Positions 17,326 to 25,560 of a DNA stretch of 64,000 nt are shown one piece after another (the stretch's first letter is position 1; every line of letters starts with the position of its first letter). The position numbers and the translations under genes are program-made. The stretch covers positions 930,001 through 994,000 of the forward strand of contig NZ_CP016033.1 in the NCBI RefSeq assembly GCF_001663175.1. Reading direction: 5' to 3'. Source of the stretch: Erythrobacter neustonensis (GTDB taxonomy: Bacteria; Pseudomonadota; Alphaproteobacteria; Sphingomonadales; Sphingomonadaceae). A model generated the notes under the pieces. It worked only from the letters and a program-made list of their open reading frames with translations. It searched no databases and was not told the DNA's origin.

Positions 17326-18213
17326 ATGTTCACGCCGTTCCACACGATTTCACTCGCCGCGCTGGCGATTGCGCTGCCCACAGCCGCCCAGGCACAGGAT
17401 TACGCCGATCTCCCTCCGCTCGCCCCGATGGGCGCGGCGCAGGTCGATCAGCTTCCGGCTGACATGCGCGCTGGCCCAGTCATGGCCCCGCAGCCGTCGG
17501 AAACGGTGTCCGTGGTCGACGGGGTCGAGACGATCACGCGCACGCGCTTCATCACTGCGCCCGTCGCCCGCGCCGCGGTCGCCCCCGCACCGCAGGCAAG
17601 CTATCCCGCGCCCTATTACGCCGGGCAGGCCTATGGCTATGCGCCTGCCTATGGCGCGCCGGTGGTGTTCGAACGCGATCAGTGGATCGACGAATGCCGC
17701 CGCCGCACCCGCGGGCAGAACCGCGACAACACCGGCGCGATCATCGGCGGCTTGCTTGGTGCGATTGCCGGCGGGGTTGCCGGATACGAGATCGCCGGCG
17801 CGGGCGACCGCGTGCTCGGCACCGCACTGGGCGTTGGTGGCGGCAGCTTGCTCGGCGGACTGCTGGGCAGCCTGTTCGGCGGCGAGCGGCGCAAGAACCT
17901 CTATGACTGCGAGGCTGCGCTCGACACCTATCTGTCGGGCCAGCCAATGCCCGCCACCCGGATTGCCAGCCGCCAGATTCCGGCGCCCTATGGCTATGCC
18001 GCGCCCGCAGCCTATCCCGGCGCTTATCCGTATAACTACGGCTATGCCTACGCGCCGCAGTCGGTGGTGATGGTCGCGGTCGAAACGCAGGTGCCGCAGC
18101 AGGTCGTCGTGCGCGAAACCGTGCGCGAGGAAAGCTACAGCGTGCCCGGTGCGACCCGCATCATCGAAGATAGCGGCCCGCGCCCCTCACCCAAACTGAT
18201 CAAGCAGCGGTAA
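17326..18213 (+). CDS. Exported protein with glycine-zipper 2TM domain
   Basis: 295 residues; ATG with an AGGGGGAT ribosome site 7 bp upstream (a nearer TTG is ignored). A signal peptide (residues 1-24) ends at A-Q-A-Q. Residues 135-185 are an extended glycine zipper (I-I-G-G-L-L-G-A-I-A-G-G-V-A-G and repeats) of the Rick_17kDa/2TM type, flanked by two Cys (near 121 and 192) that could bridge. Around the zipper are Tyr/Ala/Pro-rich segments. Homologues are outer-membrane or periplasmic structural proteins of unclear function. A terminator follows 26 bp after the stop. Confidence 0.82.
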   Translation: MFTPFHTISLAALAIALPTAAQAQDYADLPPLAPMGAAQVDQLPADMRAGPVMAPQPSETVSVVDGVETITRTRFITAPVARAAVAPAPQASYPAPYYAGQAYGYAPAYGAPVVFERDQWIDECRRRTRGQNRDNTGAIIGGLLGAIAGGVAGYEIAGAGDRVLGTALGVGGGSLLGGLLGSLFGGERRKNLYDCEAALDTYLSGQPMPATRIASRQIPAPYGYAAPAAYPGAYPYNYGYAYAPQSVVMVAVETQVPQQVVVRETVREESYSVPGATRIIEDSGPRPSPKLIKQR

Positions 18214-18239
18214 GGCATCGCGCCCACACACGCATTGAA

Positions 18240-18276
18240 AAGCCCCGCAGACCTGGTCCGGTTTGCGGGGCTTTTT
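18240..18276. terminator. Bidirectional rho-independent terminator between the glycine-zipper gene and parB
   Basis: Ten-pair perfect stem AAGCCCCGCA / TGCGGGGCTT with a 14-nt loop, A-run on the left and T-run on the right, placed between two convergent stops (18213 and 18304). It can end transcription from both sides. Confidence 0.9.
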
Positions 18277-18303
18277 CGTATGGATTTCAGGCGACGCGTG
18301 AGC

Positions 18304-19275
18304 TCAGATCTCGTCCCCGGTCAGCCGCTGGCACACCAGATCGAGCTGGTCGAGCGTGGTATAACGGATCGTGATCGTCCCCTTTCGCGGATCGACCTCG
18401 GGCTTGATCCGGACGCTCAGCCCCAGGAATTCCTCGAGGTGTTGCTGCACCGCCAGAATATCCGCGCTTTCGGCAGTCTGATAGGGTGCCGGTGCAGGAT
18501 CTTCTTCGGCCCGCTTCGACGTCTTGCGCGCCAGCGTCTCGATGTCGCGCACTGAGAGCCCTTCGGCCACCGCCACCGCGGCAAGATCGCGCGCATCGTT
18601 GCGGCCGATCAGCGCGCGGGCATGACCGATCGTCAGCGAGCCCTGATCGACCAGATCGAGCACCTGATCGGGCAGCGTCATCAACCGCATCATGTTGGCA
18701 ACGTGGCTGCGCGACTTCTCGACCATCTTGGCGATGTCGACCTGGATCATGCCTTCCTGCTCGGACAGGCGGTGATAGGCGCGCGCTTCCTCGACCGGGC
18801 TCAGATCCTCGCGCTGGAGGTTCTCGATCAACGCCAGCGCCATCACCTCGCGATCGGTCAGATCGCGCACCAGCGCCGGAATTTCGTGTAGCCGCGCCTT
18901 TTGCGCCGCGCGCCAGCGCCGCTCGCCCGCGACCAGTTCGAACCCGTTGCCGCCGGGATGCGGGCGCACGATGATCGGTTGGATCACCCCGCGGCTCGCG
19001 ATCGATGCCGCCAATTCCTCGAGTGCCGCCTCATCAAAATATTTGCGCGGGTTGCCCGGCAGCGGCTTGATCGTGGCCAGCGCAAGCGAGCGCAGCGACG
19101 AACCGCTGCTCGGCGCGATGGATTCGGGTGAGGGACCGTCTTCGCGGCGCACCAGCGGTTCTTCGCGGCGCGTTTCCCCGAGCAAGGCGCCCAGCCCCCG
19201 CCCCAACCGGCGCGGCTTGTCGTCCGACTTGGTTTGTGCTGCCAGATCAGCGGTTTGCGCGGTATTTTCGGTCAT
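18304..19275 (-). CDS. parB: Chromosome partitioning protein ParB (CTPase, parS-binding)
   Basis: 323 residues. The N-terminus has the ParA-interacting R-R-L-G-R-G-L-G-A-L-L motif (22-32). The CTP-binding/ParB-Srx signature G-E-R-R-W-R-A-A is at 117-124 and the E-N-L-Q-R-E-D-L-S-P motif near 150-159. A helix-turn-helix follows around 165-190 (I-A-K-M-V-E-K-S-R-S-H-V-A-N), and a C-terminal dimerisation domain ends the protein. ParB loads at parS, spreads as a CTP-dependent clamp, and works with ParA to segregate the origin. Nine parS-type sites are present in this window. The start overlaps the parA stop by four bases. Confidence 0.98.
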   Translation of the reverse strand: MTENTAQTADLAAQTKSDDKPRRLGRGLGALLGETRREEPLVRREDGPSPESIAPSSGSSLRSLALATIKPLPGNPRKYFDEAALEELAASIASRGVIQPIIVRPHPGGNGFELVAGERRWRAAQKARLHEIPALVRDLTDREVMALALIENLQREDLSPVEEARAYHRLSEQEGMIQVDIAKMVEKSRSHVANMMRLMTLPDQVLDLVDQGSLTIGHARALIGRNDARDLAAVAVAEGLSVRDIETLARKTSKRAEEDPAPAPYQTAESADILAVQQHLEEFLGLSVRIKPEVDPRKGTITIRYTTLDQLDLVCQRLTGDEI

Positions 19276-20048
19276 GCGGCCTGTCTTTCTGCGGGAAATC
19301 GTCCGATCAGCTCGCGCGCCAAGGACATATAGGCGCGGCTGCCGGTGCAGTGCTGGTCATAGATCAGCGCGGGGAGCCCGTGGCTCGGCGCTTCGGAGAG
19401 GCGGACATTGCGCGGGATGACGGTGTCGAACACCAGCTTGCCGAGGCAATCGCGAACATCATCCGACACCTGATCGGTCAGCCGGTTGCGGCGATCATAC
19501 ATGGTCAGCGCGATGCCGATAATCCCGAGTTCGGGATTGAACCTCTGCTGCACCTGATCGACGGTCTGCAGCAGTTGCGAAAGCCCCTCAAGCGCGAAGA
19601 ACTCGCACTGCAAGGGAACCAGCAAGGTATCGGCAGCGCACAGCGCATTGAGCGTCAGCAAGCCCAGCGACGGCGGGCAATCGATGAAACAGATGTCATG
19701 CCCCGTGTGCGCCGACAAAGCCTTGTCCAGACGGTGCGTGCGCCCTTCGACCGATACCAGTTCGATCTCCGCGCCCGAAAGATCGACCGTGGCCGGGATC
19801 AGGTCGAGCCGCGGGATCGCAGTCGGCACGATCGCACTGTCGAGCGTAACCTCGTCGACCAGCAGATCGTAGCTCGAAACTTCGCGCGATGCTGCATGCA
19901 CACCCAGCCCGGTCGAGGCATTGCCCTGCGGATCGAGATCGATCAGCAAGGTGCGCCATCCGGTCGCGGCCATCGCCGTTGCGATATTGATCGCGGTCGT
20001 GGTCTTCCCCACCCCGCCCTTCTGATTGGCAATCGCGATGATGAACAT
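19272..20048 (-). CDS. parA: Chromosome partitioning ATPase ParA (Soj)
   Basis: 258 residues. The deviant Walker A K-G-G-V-G-K-T-T-T is at 10-18, with D-L-D-P-Q-G-N-A near 40-47 and F-I-D-C-P-P-S-L near 120-127 as Walker A' and B. No N-terminal HTH, so it is the short chromosomal type. ParA-ATP binds DNA nonspecifically and is released by ParB-parS, moving the origin region. Forms parA-parB with a 4-bp overlap and lies 43 bp downstream of rsmG in a run led by mnmE/mnmG. Confidence 0.98.
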   Translation of the reverse strand: MFIIAIANQKGGVGKTTTAINIATAMAATGWRTLLIDLDPQGNASTGLGVHAASREVSSYDLLVDEVTLDSAIVPTAIPRLDLIPATVDLSGAEIELVSVEGRTHRLDKALSAHTGHDICFIDCPPSLGLLTLNALCAADTLLVPLQCEFFALEGLSQLLQTVDQVQQRFNPELGIIGIALTMYDRRNRLTDQVSDDVRDCLGKLVFDTVIPRNVRLSEAPSHGLPALIYDQHCTGSRAYMSLARELIGRFPAERQAA

Positions 20049-20091
20049 GGCAGATCCTGTCCTTTTCGCGCGTCGGCGCGGTGTTCGCGTG

Positions 20092-20733
20092 TCAGGCTTT
20101 CACGATGATCCCGGCATCGGGATCGGTCAAGGAATGTTTCACGTGAAACATTGCCCGCAACGAAGGCTTGAGCGATTCAAGTTCCTGCGCCGCCGACCGC
20201 CCCTTGGGCAAGACATAGGTGGTCGCCTTTGTGGAGAATGGTGCGGATAGTTCGAGCAGCTTGGGCAACGGCGCAAAGGCGCGTGCCGAAATGGCGCGGG
20301 CGGTAAACGGCGTGACGCGTTCAAGCCGCTGTGCTTCGACCCGGCATTTGGCCAGACCCAGCGCTGCGATAACCCGCTCCAGAAATTCGGCGCGGCGCGC
20401 ACGCGATTCGACCAGCACGACGGGCATATTGGGCGCTATCGCCGCGATGACCATGCCGGGAAAGCCGGGGCCACTGCCCAAGTCAAGCCACGGCCCCGAA
20501 GCACTTGGCCCCAATGTTTCACGTGAAACATTTTCGATCAGCTGCGCCGAATCGGCAATATGGCGCTGCCATAGGTGCGGCTCCGTCGCCTTGGCGATGA
20601 GGTTCTGCCGGGCGTTCTCATCGAGCACCATCTCGGCAAACTGTTCGAGCCGCGCCATGCCGGCAGAGTCAGTCAGGCCCGCAACATAGGTCCGGGCCTC
20701 GGTTTCCGTGGCAATCATCCGGTGCGCGCTCAT
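20092..20733 (-). CDS. rsmG: 16S rRNA (guanine527-N7) methyltransferase
   Basis: 213 residues. The SAM-binding motif [12 protein letters not shown] is near residue 84. The enzyme methylates G527 of 16S rRNA. Two perfect parS 16-mers are embedded: one reads N-V-S-R-E-T near residue 70, the other M-F-H-V-K-H near 196, fifteen residues before the C-terminus, in a poorly conserved tail. The start overlaps the mnmG stop by four bases. The mnmG-rsmG-parA-parB order is the classic origin-proximal cluster. Confidence 0.97.
   Translation of the reverse strand: MSAHRMIATETEARTYVAGLTDSAGMARLEQFAEMVLDENARQNLIAKATEPHLWQRHIADSAQLIENVSRETLGPSASGPWLDLGSGPGFPGMVIAAIAPNMPVVLVESRARRAEFLERVIAALGLAKCRVEAQRLERVTPFTARAISARAFAPLPKLLELSAPFSTKATTYVLPKGRSAAQELESLKPSLRAMFHVKHSLTDPDAGIIVKA
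20135..20150. other. parS: parS site 1 (inside rsmG)
   Basis: Perfect palindrome TGTTTCACGTGAAACA, the consensus centromere site bound by ParB. On the coding strand it reads Met-Phe-His-Val-Lys-His in the tail of RsmG. Confidence 0.93.
20515..20530. other. parS: parS site 2 (inside rsmG)
   Basis: Second perfect TGTTTCACGTGAAACA, 380 bp from site 1, read in a different phase as Asn-Val-Ser-Arg-Glu-Thr within RsmG. Confidence 0.93.
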
Positions 20734-22580
20734 GCGGCCGTCCTCCGGCGCGCGTGAACCAAGAGCGCGGAAAGCGCCGCAGGGGTGACCCCGGGAACAC
20801 GTCCTGCCGCAGCCAGCGTGCCCGGCGCGGCGGTGCTCAAACGCTCTACCATCTCGTTCGACAATCCGGGAACCTCGGCATAGGGAAAGTCCGCTGGCAA
20901 TGGCAGCGCCTCGCTCGCGCGCAGATCGCGCAGCTCCGCATCCTGCCGTGCCAGATAGGGGGCGTAGGCGGCATCCTCCGCCATCTCTACGGCCAACAGC
21001 GGATCGCGCGCTGTCAGGTCACCAAGCCAAGGCTGCAAAGCCTGCGGCGTGACCCCATCAAACCGCAGCCACTCCGCAATCGACTTTTCACCATGATCGC
21101 GCCGCACCGGAAGGCCCGCGTCGGCAAGTTCGCGCGCGTGGATCGTCTCCGAATGTTTCACGTGAAACATTTCGCGCATATTTTCCCGCCGCTCCCACCA
21201 TTCGCGCCGGCGCGTGCCGACACAGCCCGCTGCGATCCCCAACCCCGTCAGCCGCGTCGCGGCGTTGTTGGCACGCAGTCGCAGCCGATATTCGGCGCGC
21301 GCGGTGAGCATGCGATAAGGTTCGGACACCCCCTGCAAGGTGAGGTCGTCGAGCATCACCGCAATATAGGAATTGGCGCGGTCAAGTTGCGGCGCGCTTC
21401 TGCCCAGCGCCGCAGCGGCCGCTTCAAGCCCTGCGACAAGCCCTTGCGCAGCCGCCTCCTCATACCCTGTGGTGCCGTTGATCTGGCCAGCACAATAGAG
21501 GCCCGGGATGGCGCGGACCTGCAAATCGGTCGTCAACGCGCGCGGATCGATATGGTCATATTCGACCGCGTAGCCGGGCTGCACGATGTCGACACGCGCG
21601 CAGCCAGGCATCGTGCGCACCACGGTTTCCTGGACATCGACGGGCAGCGAAGTGCTGATCCCGTTGGGATAGACGACGTGGCTGTCCAGCCCTTCGGGTT
21701 CCAGGAAGACCTGATGCCCCTCGCGGTCACCGAAGCGGTGGATCTTGTCCTCGATCGAAGGGCAGTAGCGCGGCCCTGCCGCAGCAATCGCGCCGGAGAA
21801 AAGCGGCGAACGATGGAGGTTCGCCCGGATTGCATCATGCCCCGCATGGGTGGTGCGCGTGATCGCGCAGAACACCTGCGGATTGATCCGCTCGGGCGTA
21901 AGCGGCGACATCGTCCAGCGCTCGCCATCCGAGGGTTGTTCTTCGAGCACCGCCCAATCAATCGTTCGTCCGTCGAGCCGCGGCGGTGTCCCGGTTTTCA
22001 GCCGCGCCATCGGCAAGGCGGCATCACGCAGCTGGGCAGCCAGCCGCTGCGCGGCGTTCTCGCCGATCCGCCCGCCTTCGAAGCGTTCCTCGCCCCTGAA
22101 CAGAACCCCGCCAAGAAACGTGCCCGTGCACAGCACCACGCGCGGCGCGGCAAGGATCGTGCCGTCCGCGAGCTCAAGCCCCGCGACCGCTCCGCCCTGC
22201 AACACCAAGGCTGCGGCTTCACCTTCGATCAGCGCAAGATTGCGTTGGCTGCGAACGGCATTCTGCACCGATGCCTTGAACCGCTTGCGGTCGGCCTGCA
22301 CGCGGGGGCCCCATACCGCGCTGCCTTTGGAGCGGTTGAGCATGCGGTAATGGATCGCCCCGGCATCGGCAGCGCGGCCAATCACGCCGTCGAGCGCATC
22401 CACCTCGCGCACCAGGTGGCCTTTCCCCAATCCGCCGATCGCAGGGTTGCAGCTCATCGCGCCGATCGTTGCGATGTCGAAACTGACGAGCGCGGTGCGC
22501 GCGCCCATCCGGGCTGCGGCGCAGGCAGCCTCCACCCCGGCGTGACCGCCGCCAATAACCAGAACATCGAAGCTGTGCAT
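20730..22580 (-). CDS. mnmG: tRNA uridine-5-carboxymethylaminomethyl modification enzyme MnmG (GidA)
   Basis: 616 residues. The FAD-binding motif [10 protein letters not shown] is at residues 9-18, and the conserved [14 protein letters not shown] segment is near 365-378. With MnmE it adds the aminomethyl or carboxymethylaminomethyl group to wobble U34 of several tRNAs. A perfect parS lies in the variable region near residue 472, encoding M-F-H-V-K-H. Overlaps rsmG by four bases; a 201-bp gap containing three more parS sites separates it from mnmE upstream. Confidence 0.98.
   Translation of the reverse strand: MHSFDVLVIGGGHAGVEAACAAARMGARTALVSFDIATIGAMSCNPAIGGLGKGHLVREVDALDGVIGRAADAGAIHYRMLNRSKGSAVWGPRVQADRKRFKASVQNAVRSQRNLALIEGEAAALVLQGGAVAGLELADGTILAAPRVVLCTGTFLGGVLFRGEERFEGGRIGENAAQRLAAQLRDAALPMARLKTGTPPRLDGRTIDWAVLEEQPSDGERWTMSPLTPERINPQVFCAITRTTHAGHDAIRANLHRSPLFSGAIAAAGPRYCPSIEDKIHRFGDREGHQVFLEPEGLDSHVVYPNGISTSLPVDVQETVVRTMPGCARVDIVQPGYAVEYDHIDPRALTTDLQVRAIPGLYCAGQINGTTGYEEAAAQGLVAGLEAAAAALGRSAPQLDRANSYIAVMLDDLTLQGVSEPYRMLTARAEYRLRLRANNAATRLTGLGIAAGCVGTRRREWWERRENMREMFHVKHSETIHARELADAGLPVRRDHGEKSIAEWLRFDGVTPQALQPWLGDLTARDPLLAVEMAEDAAYAPYLARQDAELRDLRASEALPLPADFPYAEVPGLSNEMVERLSTAAPGTLAAAGRVPGVTPAALSALLVHARRRTAA
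21154..21169. other. parS: parS site 3 (inside mnmG)
   Basis: Perfect TGTTTCACGTGAAACA encoding Met-Phe-His-Val-Lys-His in a variable segment of MnmG. Confidence 0.93.
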
Positions 22581-22666
22581 GGCATGCAGATAGGCGTGAG
22601 AGGGGGAATGGTCAAAGATGTTTCGGTGAAGCGCCCTTGGAGTCGTGCGGCATTCGTATCCCGAAA

Positions 22667-22682
22667 TGTTTCACGTGAAACA
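22667..22682. other. parS: parS site 4 (mnmE-mnmG intergenic)
   Basis: Perfect TGTTTCACGTGAAACA; the first of three clustered copies in the 201-bp gap, 87 bp upstream of the mnmG start. Confidence 0.94.
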
Positions 22683-22706
22683 TTGCCACGCGGATTGGGC
22701 CAAAAA

Positions 22707-22722
22707 TGTTTCACGTGAAACA
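22707..22722. other. parS: parS site 5 (mnmE-mnmG intergenic)
   Basis: Perfect TGTTTCACGTGAAACA, 40 bp from site 4. The flanks of sites 5 and 6 share a GAT-T-GGCC-type spacer, so the block looks like a degenerate tandem repeat. Confidence 0.94.
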
Positions 22723-22743
22723 TTGGCAGCGATTTGGCCCAAA

Positions 22744-22759
22744 TGTTTCACGTGAAACA
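22744..22759. other. parS: parS site 6 (mnmE-mnmG intergenic)
   Basis: Perfect TGTTTCACGTGAAACA, 37 bp from site 5 and 22 bp past the mnmE stop on that strand. Confidence 0.94.
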
Positions 22760-22781
22760 TTCAGCGCCCAAATCGCAGTGG

Positions 22782-24068
22782 CTACTTCCCGATGCAGAAG
22801 CGCCCGAACAGCGTGTCGAGCATGTCCTCGGTCGTCGCGCGGCCGATCAGCCGGTCGAAGCAGAGCCGTGCGCGGCGCAATTCTTCTGCAACCAGCAAGG
22901 CATCGGGTAGGCGACCCGCAGCTGCCAAAGCCGCCGCCGCTTCTGACAGGAGCGCGTGCTGACGGGCATTGAGTGCCGCCTCGCCCGGCTTGGGCAGACT
23001 GTTACGGGCCGCCCCGACCAAAGCCTCCTTGAGGGCGGCAATCCCTTCGCCGGTCGCTGCCGATACGGTAAACCTGGCCGAAGTCTTGGGGACAAACGCA
23101 GCGCTGTCGGATTGCGCCGCGATCTCCCACGCATCGCCCGGACCGGCGCCCTCTGCGCCGAGCCAAAGGACGGCATCGGCGCGGGCCACCGCGTCATGCG
23201 CGCGGTCGATCCCGATCGCCTCGATCGGGTCGGCGATCTCGCGCTCGCGCAAGCCTGCTGTATCGAGGAAGGTAAACGGCACCCCGGCGATTGCGACCGA
23301 GCGTTCGATCACATCGCGCGTCGTTCCGGCAATCGGCGACGTGATCGCCGCTTCGCTGTCGACCAGCGCGTTGAACAAGGTGGACTTGCCGGCATTGGGC
23401 GGCCCTGCGAGGACAACCCGGAACCCTTCGCCAAGTCGCTCGGCGCGCGGGCGCGCGAGCCACACCGCCAATGCGTCGCTGAGCGCGGCAATGTTCCACG
23501 TGAAACATTCAGGCAGATCTGCGGCGTCTTCCTCGTCCGAGAAATCGAGGACGGCTTCGATTTGCGCGGAAAGCGCGAGAACGGCGGCGCGCCATTCTTC
23601 GACCTGCCGCGACACCGCGCCGCCCACGGCCGCCAGTGCGGCGGCGCGTTGCCATTCGGTTTCGGCCGTCAGCAGGTCGCCCAGCCCCTCGGCTTCGGCG
23701 AGATCGATCCGGCCATTGGCAAAGGCCCGCTGGGTAAATTCGCCCGCTTCTGCACGGCGCAGCCCGGTGCATCCGGCAAGCGCAGCTTCGACCGCCGCAA
23801 TCACCGCGCGGCCGCCGTGACAATGCAACTCTGCCAGATCCTCTCCCGTCGCCGTGTTCGGCCCCGGAAACCACAGGATCAGCGCCTCATCCAGCAAGGC
23901 GCCATCGGCCCTGCGCAACCGTGCAAGCGAGGCGCGGCGCGGTTCGGGCACCCGGCCCGCCAACGTCATCAGCGCTCCGCGCGCATCGGGCCCGGAAATG
24001 CGGATCACCCCGACGCCCGCGGGCGGCGCACCGCTCGACAGGGCAAAGATCGTGCGCGGCGGGTTCAC
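22782..24068 (-). CDS. mnmE: tRNA modification GTPase MnmE (TrmE)
   Basis: 428 residues, slightly shorter than the E. coli protein. The N-terminal tetrahydrofolate-binding domain starts R-T-I-F-A-L-S-S-G. The GTPase P-loop G-P-P-N-A-G-K-S is at 222-229, followed by G-T-T-R-D and D-T-A-G-L-R switch motifs, and the protein ends in the obligatory C-I-G-K. Partner of MnmG in U34 tRNA modification. A parS-like site with one mismatch is embedded near residue 188, reading C-F-T-W-N. The DUF6489 gene ends four bases upstream. Confidence 0.98.
   Translation of the reverse strand: MNPPRTIFALSSGAPPAGVGVIRISGPDARGALMTLAGRVPEPRRASLARLRRADGALLDEALILWFPGPNTATGEDLAELHCHGGRAVIAAVEAALAGCTGLRRAEAGEFTQRAFANGRIDLAEAEGLGDLLTAETEWQRAAALAAVGGAVSRQVEEWRAAVLALSAQIEAVLDFSDEEDAADLPECFTWNIAALSDALAVWLARPRAERLGEGFRVVLAGPPNAGKSTLFNALVDSEAAITSPIAGTTRDVIERSVAIAGVPFTFLDTAGLREREIADPIEAIGIDRAHDAVARADAVLWLGAEGAGPGDAWEIAAQSDSAAFVPKTSARFTVSAATGEGIAALKEALVGAARNSLPKPGEAALNARQHALLSEAAAALAAAGRLPDALLVAEELRRARLCFDRLIGRATTEDMLDTLFGRFCIGK
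23492..23507. other. parS: parS-like site 7 (inside mnmE, one mismatch)
   Basis: TGTTCCACGTGAAACA, one change (T to C at position 5) from the consensus. Encodes Cys-Phe-Thr-Trp-Asn in MnmE. Binding by ParB is plausible but weaker. Confidence 0.7.
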
Positions 24069-24072
24069 CGGT

Positions 24073-24324
24073 TCAATCGGTAGCTCTGGAACCGGAGCCC
24101 GTCTTCATCCCGGCATCGACGAAATTCTGGAACAGCTTCAGCCCCACCTGCCCCATCGGGGCGAGCGCTGCGGCATATTGCTGCAACTGGTCCGGGCTGG
24201 AAACGCCCTGCATCGCCTTCGCCAGCGTGTCGACATAGACATTGTTCGCCGCACTGACATCGGGCAACCCCATGAAGCTGCGCGCTTCCTCGGGCGTGCA
24301 GTCGACTTCGATCGTGATCTTCAT
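24073..24324 (-). CDS. DUF6489 family small protein
   Basis: 83 residues starting M-K-I-T-I-E-V-D-C-T-P-E-E-A-R-S-F-M-G-L-P, the opening typical of the DUF6489 family found beside mnmE in sphingomonads. Residues 28-70 look helical with Gln/Ala-rich heptads (L-Q-Q-Y-A-A-A-L). No catalytic motif is visible and the function is unknown. Related sequences occur at the N-terminus of polyhydroxyalkanoate-associated proteins, but that link is weak. It is 4 bp from mnmE and divergent from the hydrolase gene on the right. Confidence 0.8.
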   Translation of the reverse strand: MKITIEVDCTPEEARSFMGLPDVSAANNVYVDTLAKAMQGVSSPDQLQQYAAALAPMGQVGLKLFQNFVDAGMKTGSGSRATD

Positions 24325-24433
24325 GGTGCGGCGCTCCTGTCAGCCCTGGCGGCTCCCCTCATTTGCGCTTGGCACACCGCCAAGGCAAGCGATAGAGCAT
24401 AGGCTTGCCCCCCAGCGGAAAGAGAGACAAGCG

Positions 24434-25132
24434 ATGAGCCTCAACCACACGATCACCACGCTCGAAGGCGACGCCAGCTTCGGCGCCTACGTCGCGAAGC
24501 CGCAAGGTAGCCCTCGCGGCGCGATCATCGTTATCCAGGAAATCTTCGGGGTGAATCCAGGCATCCGCCAGAAATGCGACAAGCTGGCCGCCGATGGCTA
24601 TCTGGCAGTCGCGCCCGATCTGTTCTGGCGATTGGAGCCGGGGATCAGCCTCGATCCCGACATTGAAACCGAGTTCCAGCAGGCTCTCGACTGGATGGGC
24701 AAGTTCGATCAGGATGCGGGCATCCGCGATATCGAGGCGACCATTCACCACATCCGCCGCACGCACGGCGTCGCCAAGGTCGGCAGCGTGGGTTACTGCC
24801 TCGGCGGCCGACTCGCCTTTATGACCGCATCGCGCACCGATATCGATGCGAGCGTCGGCTATTACGGGGTCGGAATCGACGGCCTGCTTGGGGAGAAGCA
24901 TGCGATCGCGCACCCGCTGATGCTGCACATTCCCACTGCCGACGGGTTTGTTTCACGTGAAACACAGGCCGCGATGCACGAAGGGCTGGACGATCATCCC
25001 AAGGTGACGCTCCACGATTATGAAGGGCTCGACCACGGTTTTGCGACCGAGCATGGCAAGCGCCGCAACGAGGAAGCGGCCAATCTCGCCGACAGCCGCA
25101 CCGCAGCCTTCTTTGCCGAGCATATCGGCTGA
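24434..25132 (+). CDS. Dienelactone hydrolase family protein
   Basis: 232 residues; ATG preceded by AGAGAGA. An alpha/beta hydrolase with the DLH-type nucleophile G-Y-C-L-G-G-R (Cys near 123) and the catalytic His in L-D-H-G-F near residue 203. The N-terminal I-V-I-Q-E-I-F-G-V-N motif (35-44) is diagnostic for carboxymethylenebutenolidase-like enzymes. The natural substrate is unknown; catechol degradation genes are not nearby. A perfect parS is embedded near residue 174, read as F-V-S-R-E-T just before the acidic and His part of the active site. Confidence 0.9.
   Translation: MSLNHTITTLEGDASFGAYVAKPQGSPRGAIIVIQEIFGVNPGIRQKCDKLAADGYLAVAPDLFWRLEPGISLDPDIETEFQQALDWMGKFDQDAGIRDIEATIHHIRRTHGVAKVGSVGYCLGGRLAFMTASRTDIDASVGYYGVGIDGLLGEKHAIAHPLMLHIPTADGFVSRETQAAMHEGLDDHPKVTLHDYEGLDHGFATEHGKRRNEEAANLADSRTAAFFAEHIG
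24949..24964. other. parS: parS site 8 (inside the dienelactone hydrolase gene)
   Basis: Perfect TGTTTCACGTGAAACA encoding Val-Ser-Arg-Glu-Thr; the rightmost of the eight clustered sites and about 4.5 kb left of the predicted origin. Confidence 0.92.
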
Positions 25133-25149
25133 CACGCGGAGACACGCTC

Positions 25150-25560
25150 ATGACGACCGCCCATGCCGGAATTGCCCGGTGGCACGCCTATATGCAGCAG
25201 GGGGGCGACCCCGAATTGCTCGCCGCGCTGCTAGCCGAGGACGCGGTGTTCCACTCACCTGTGGTGCACACACCGCAGGCGGGAAAGGCGATCGTGATGG
25301 CCTATCTCGTCGCGGCGGCAAAGGTTCTGGGCAACGACCGGTTCCGCTATGTGCGCGAACTGATCGACGGGGATGAGGCGATGCTCGAATTCGTTACCGA
25401 GATCGACGGGATTGCGATCAACGGGGTCGATATCATCCACTTCGATGGCGACGGACGGATTGCCGATTTCAAGGTGATGGTGCGTCCGCTGAAGGCAATC
25501 AACAAGGTCTGGGAGACAATGGCGGCGCAGCTTCAGTCAGCAACGGCAAAGCCGGCGTAG
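25150..25560 (+). CDS. SnoaL/NTF2-like fold protein
   Basis: 136 residues with the cystatin-like NTF2 layout: an N-terminal helix (I-A-R-W-H-A-Y-M-Q-Q-G-G-D-P), then L-A-E-D-A-V-F-H-S-P-V and later beta strands (D-I-I-H-F-D-G-D-G-R-I near 97-107). This fold is used by isomerases, hydrolases and non-catalytic binders, so activity cannot be assigned. It follows the hydrolase gene by 17 bp and probably shares its message. Its last 62 bp overlap the convergent 3' end of the first BLUF gene. Confidence 0.82.
   Translation: MTTAHAGIARWHAYMQQGGDPELLAALLAEDAVFHSPVVHTPQAGKAIVMAYLVAAAKVLGNDRFRYVRELIDGDEAMLEFVTEIDGIAINGVDIIHFDGDGRIADFKVMVRPLKAINKVWETMAAQLQSATAKPA

Noticed and set aside
20754..22718. 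654-codon plus-strand open frame
   Set aside because: Antisense to mnmG; no domain, Arg/His-rich.
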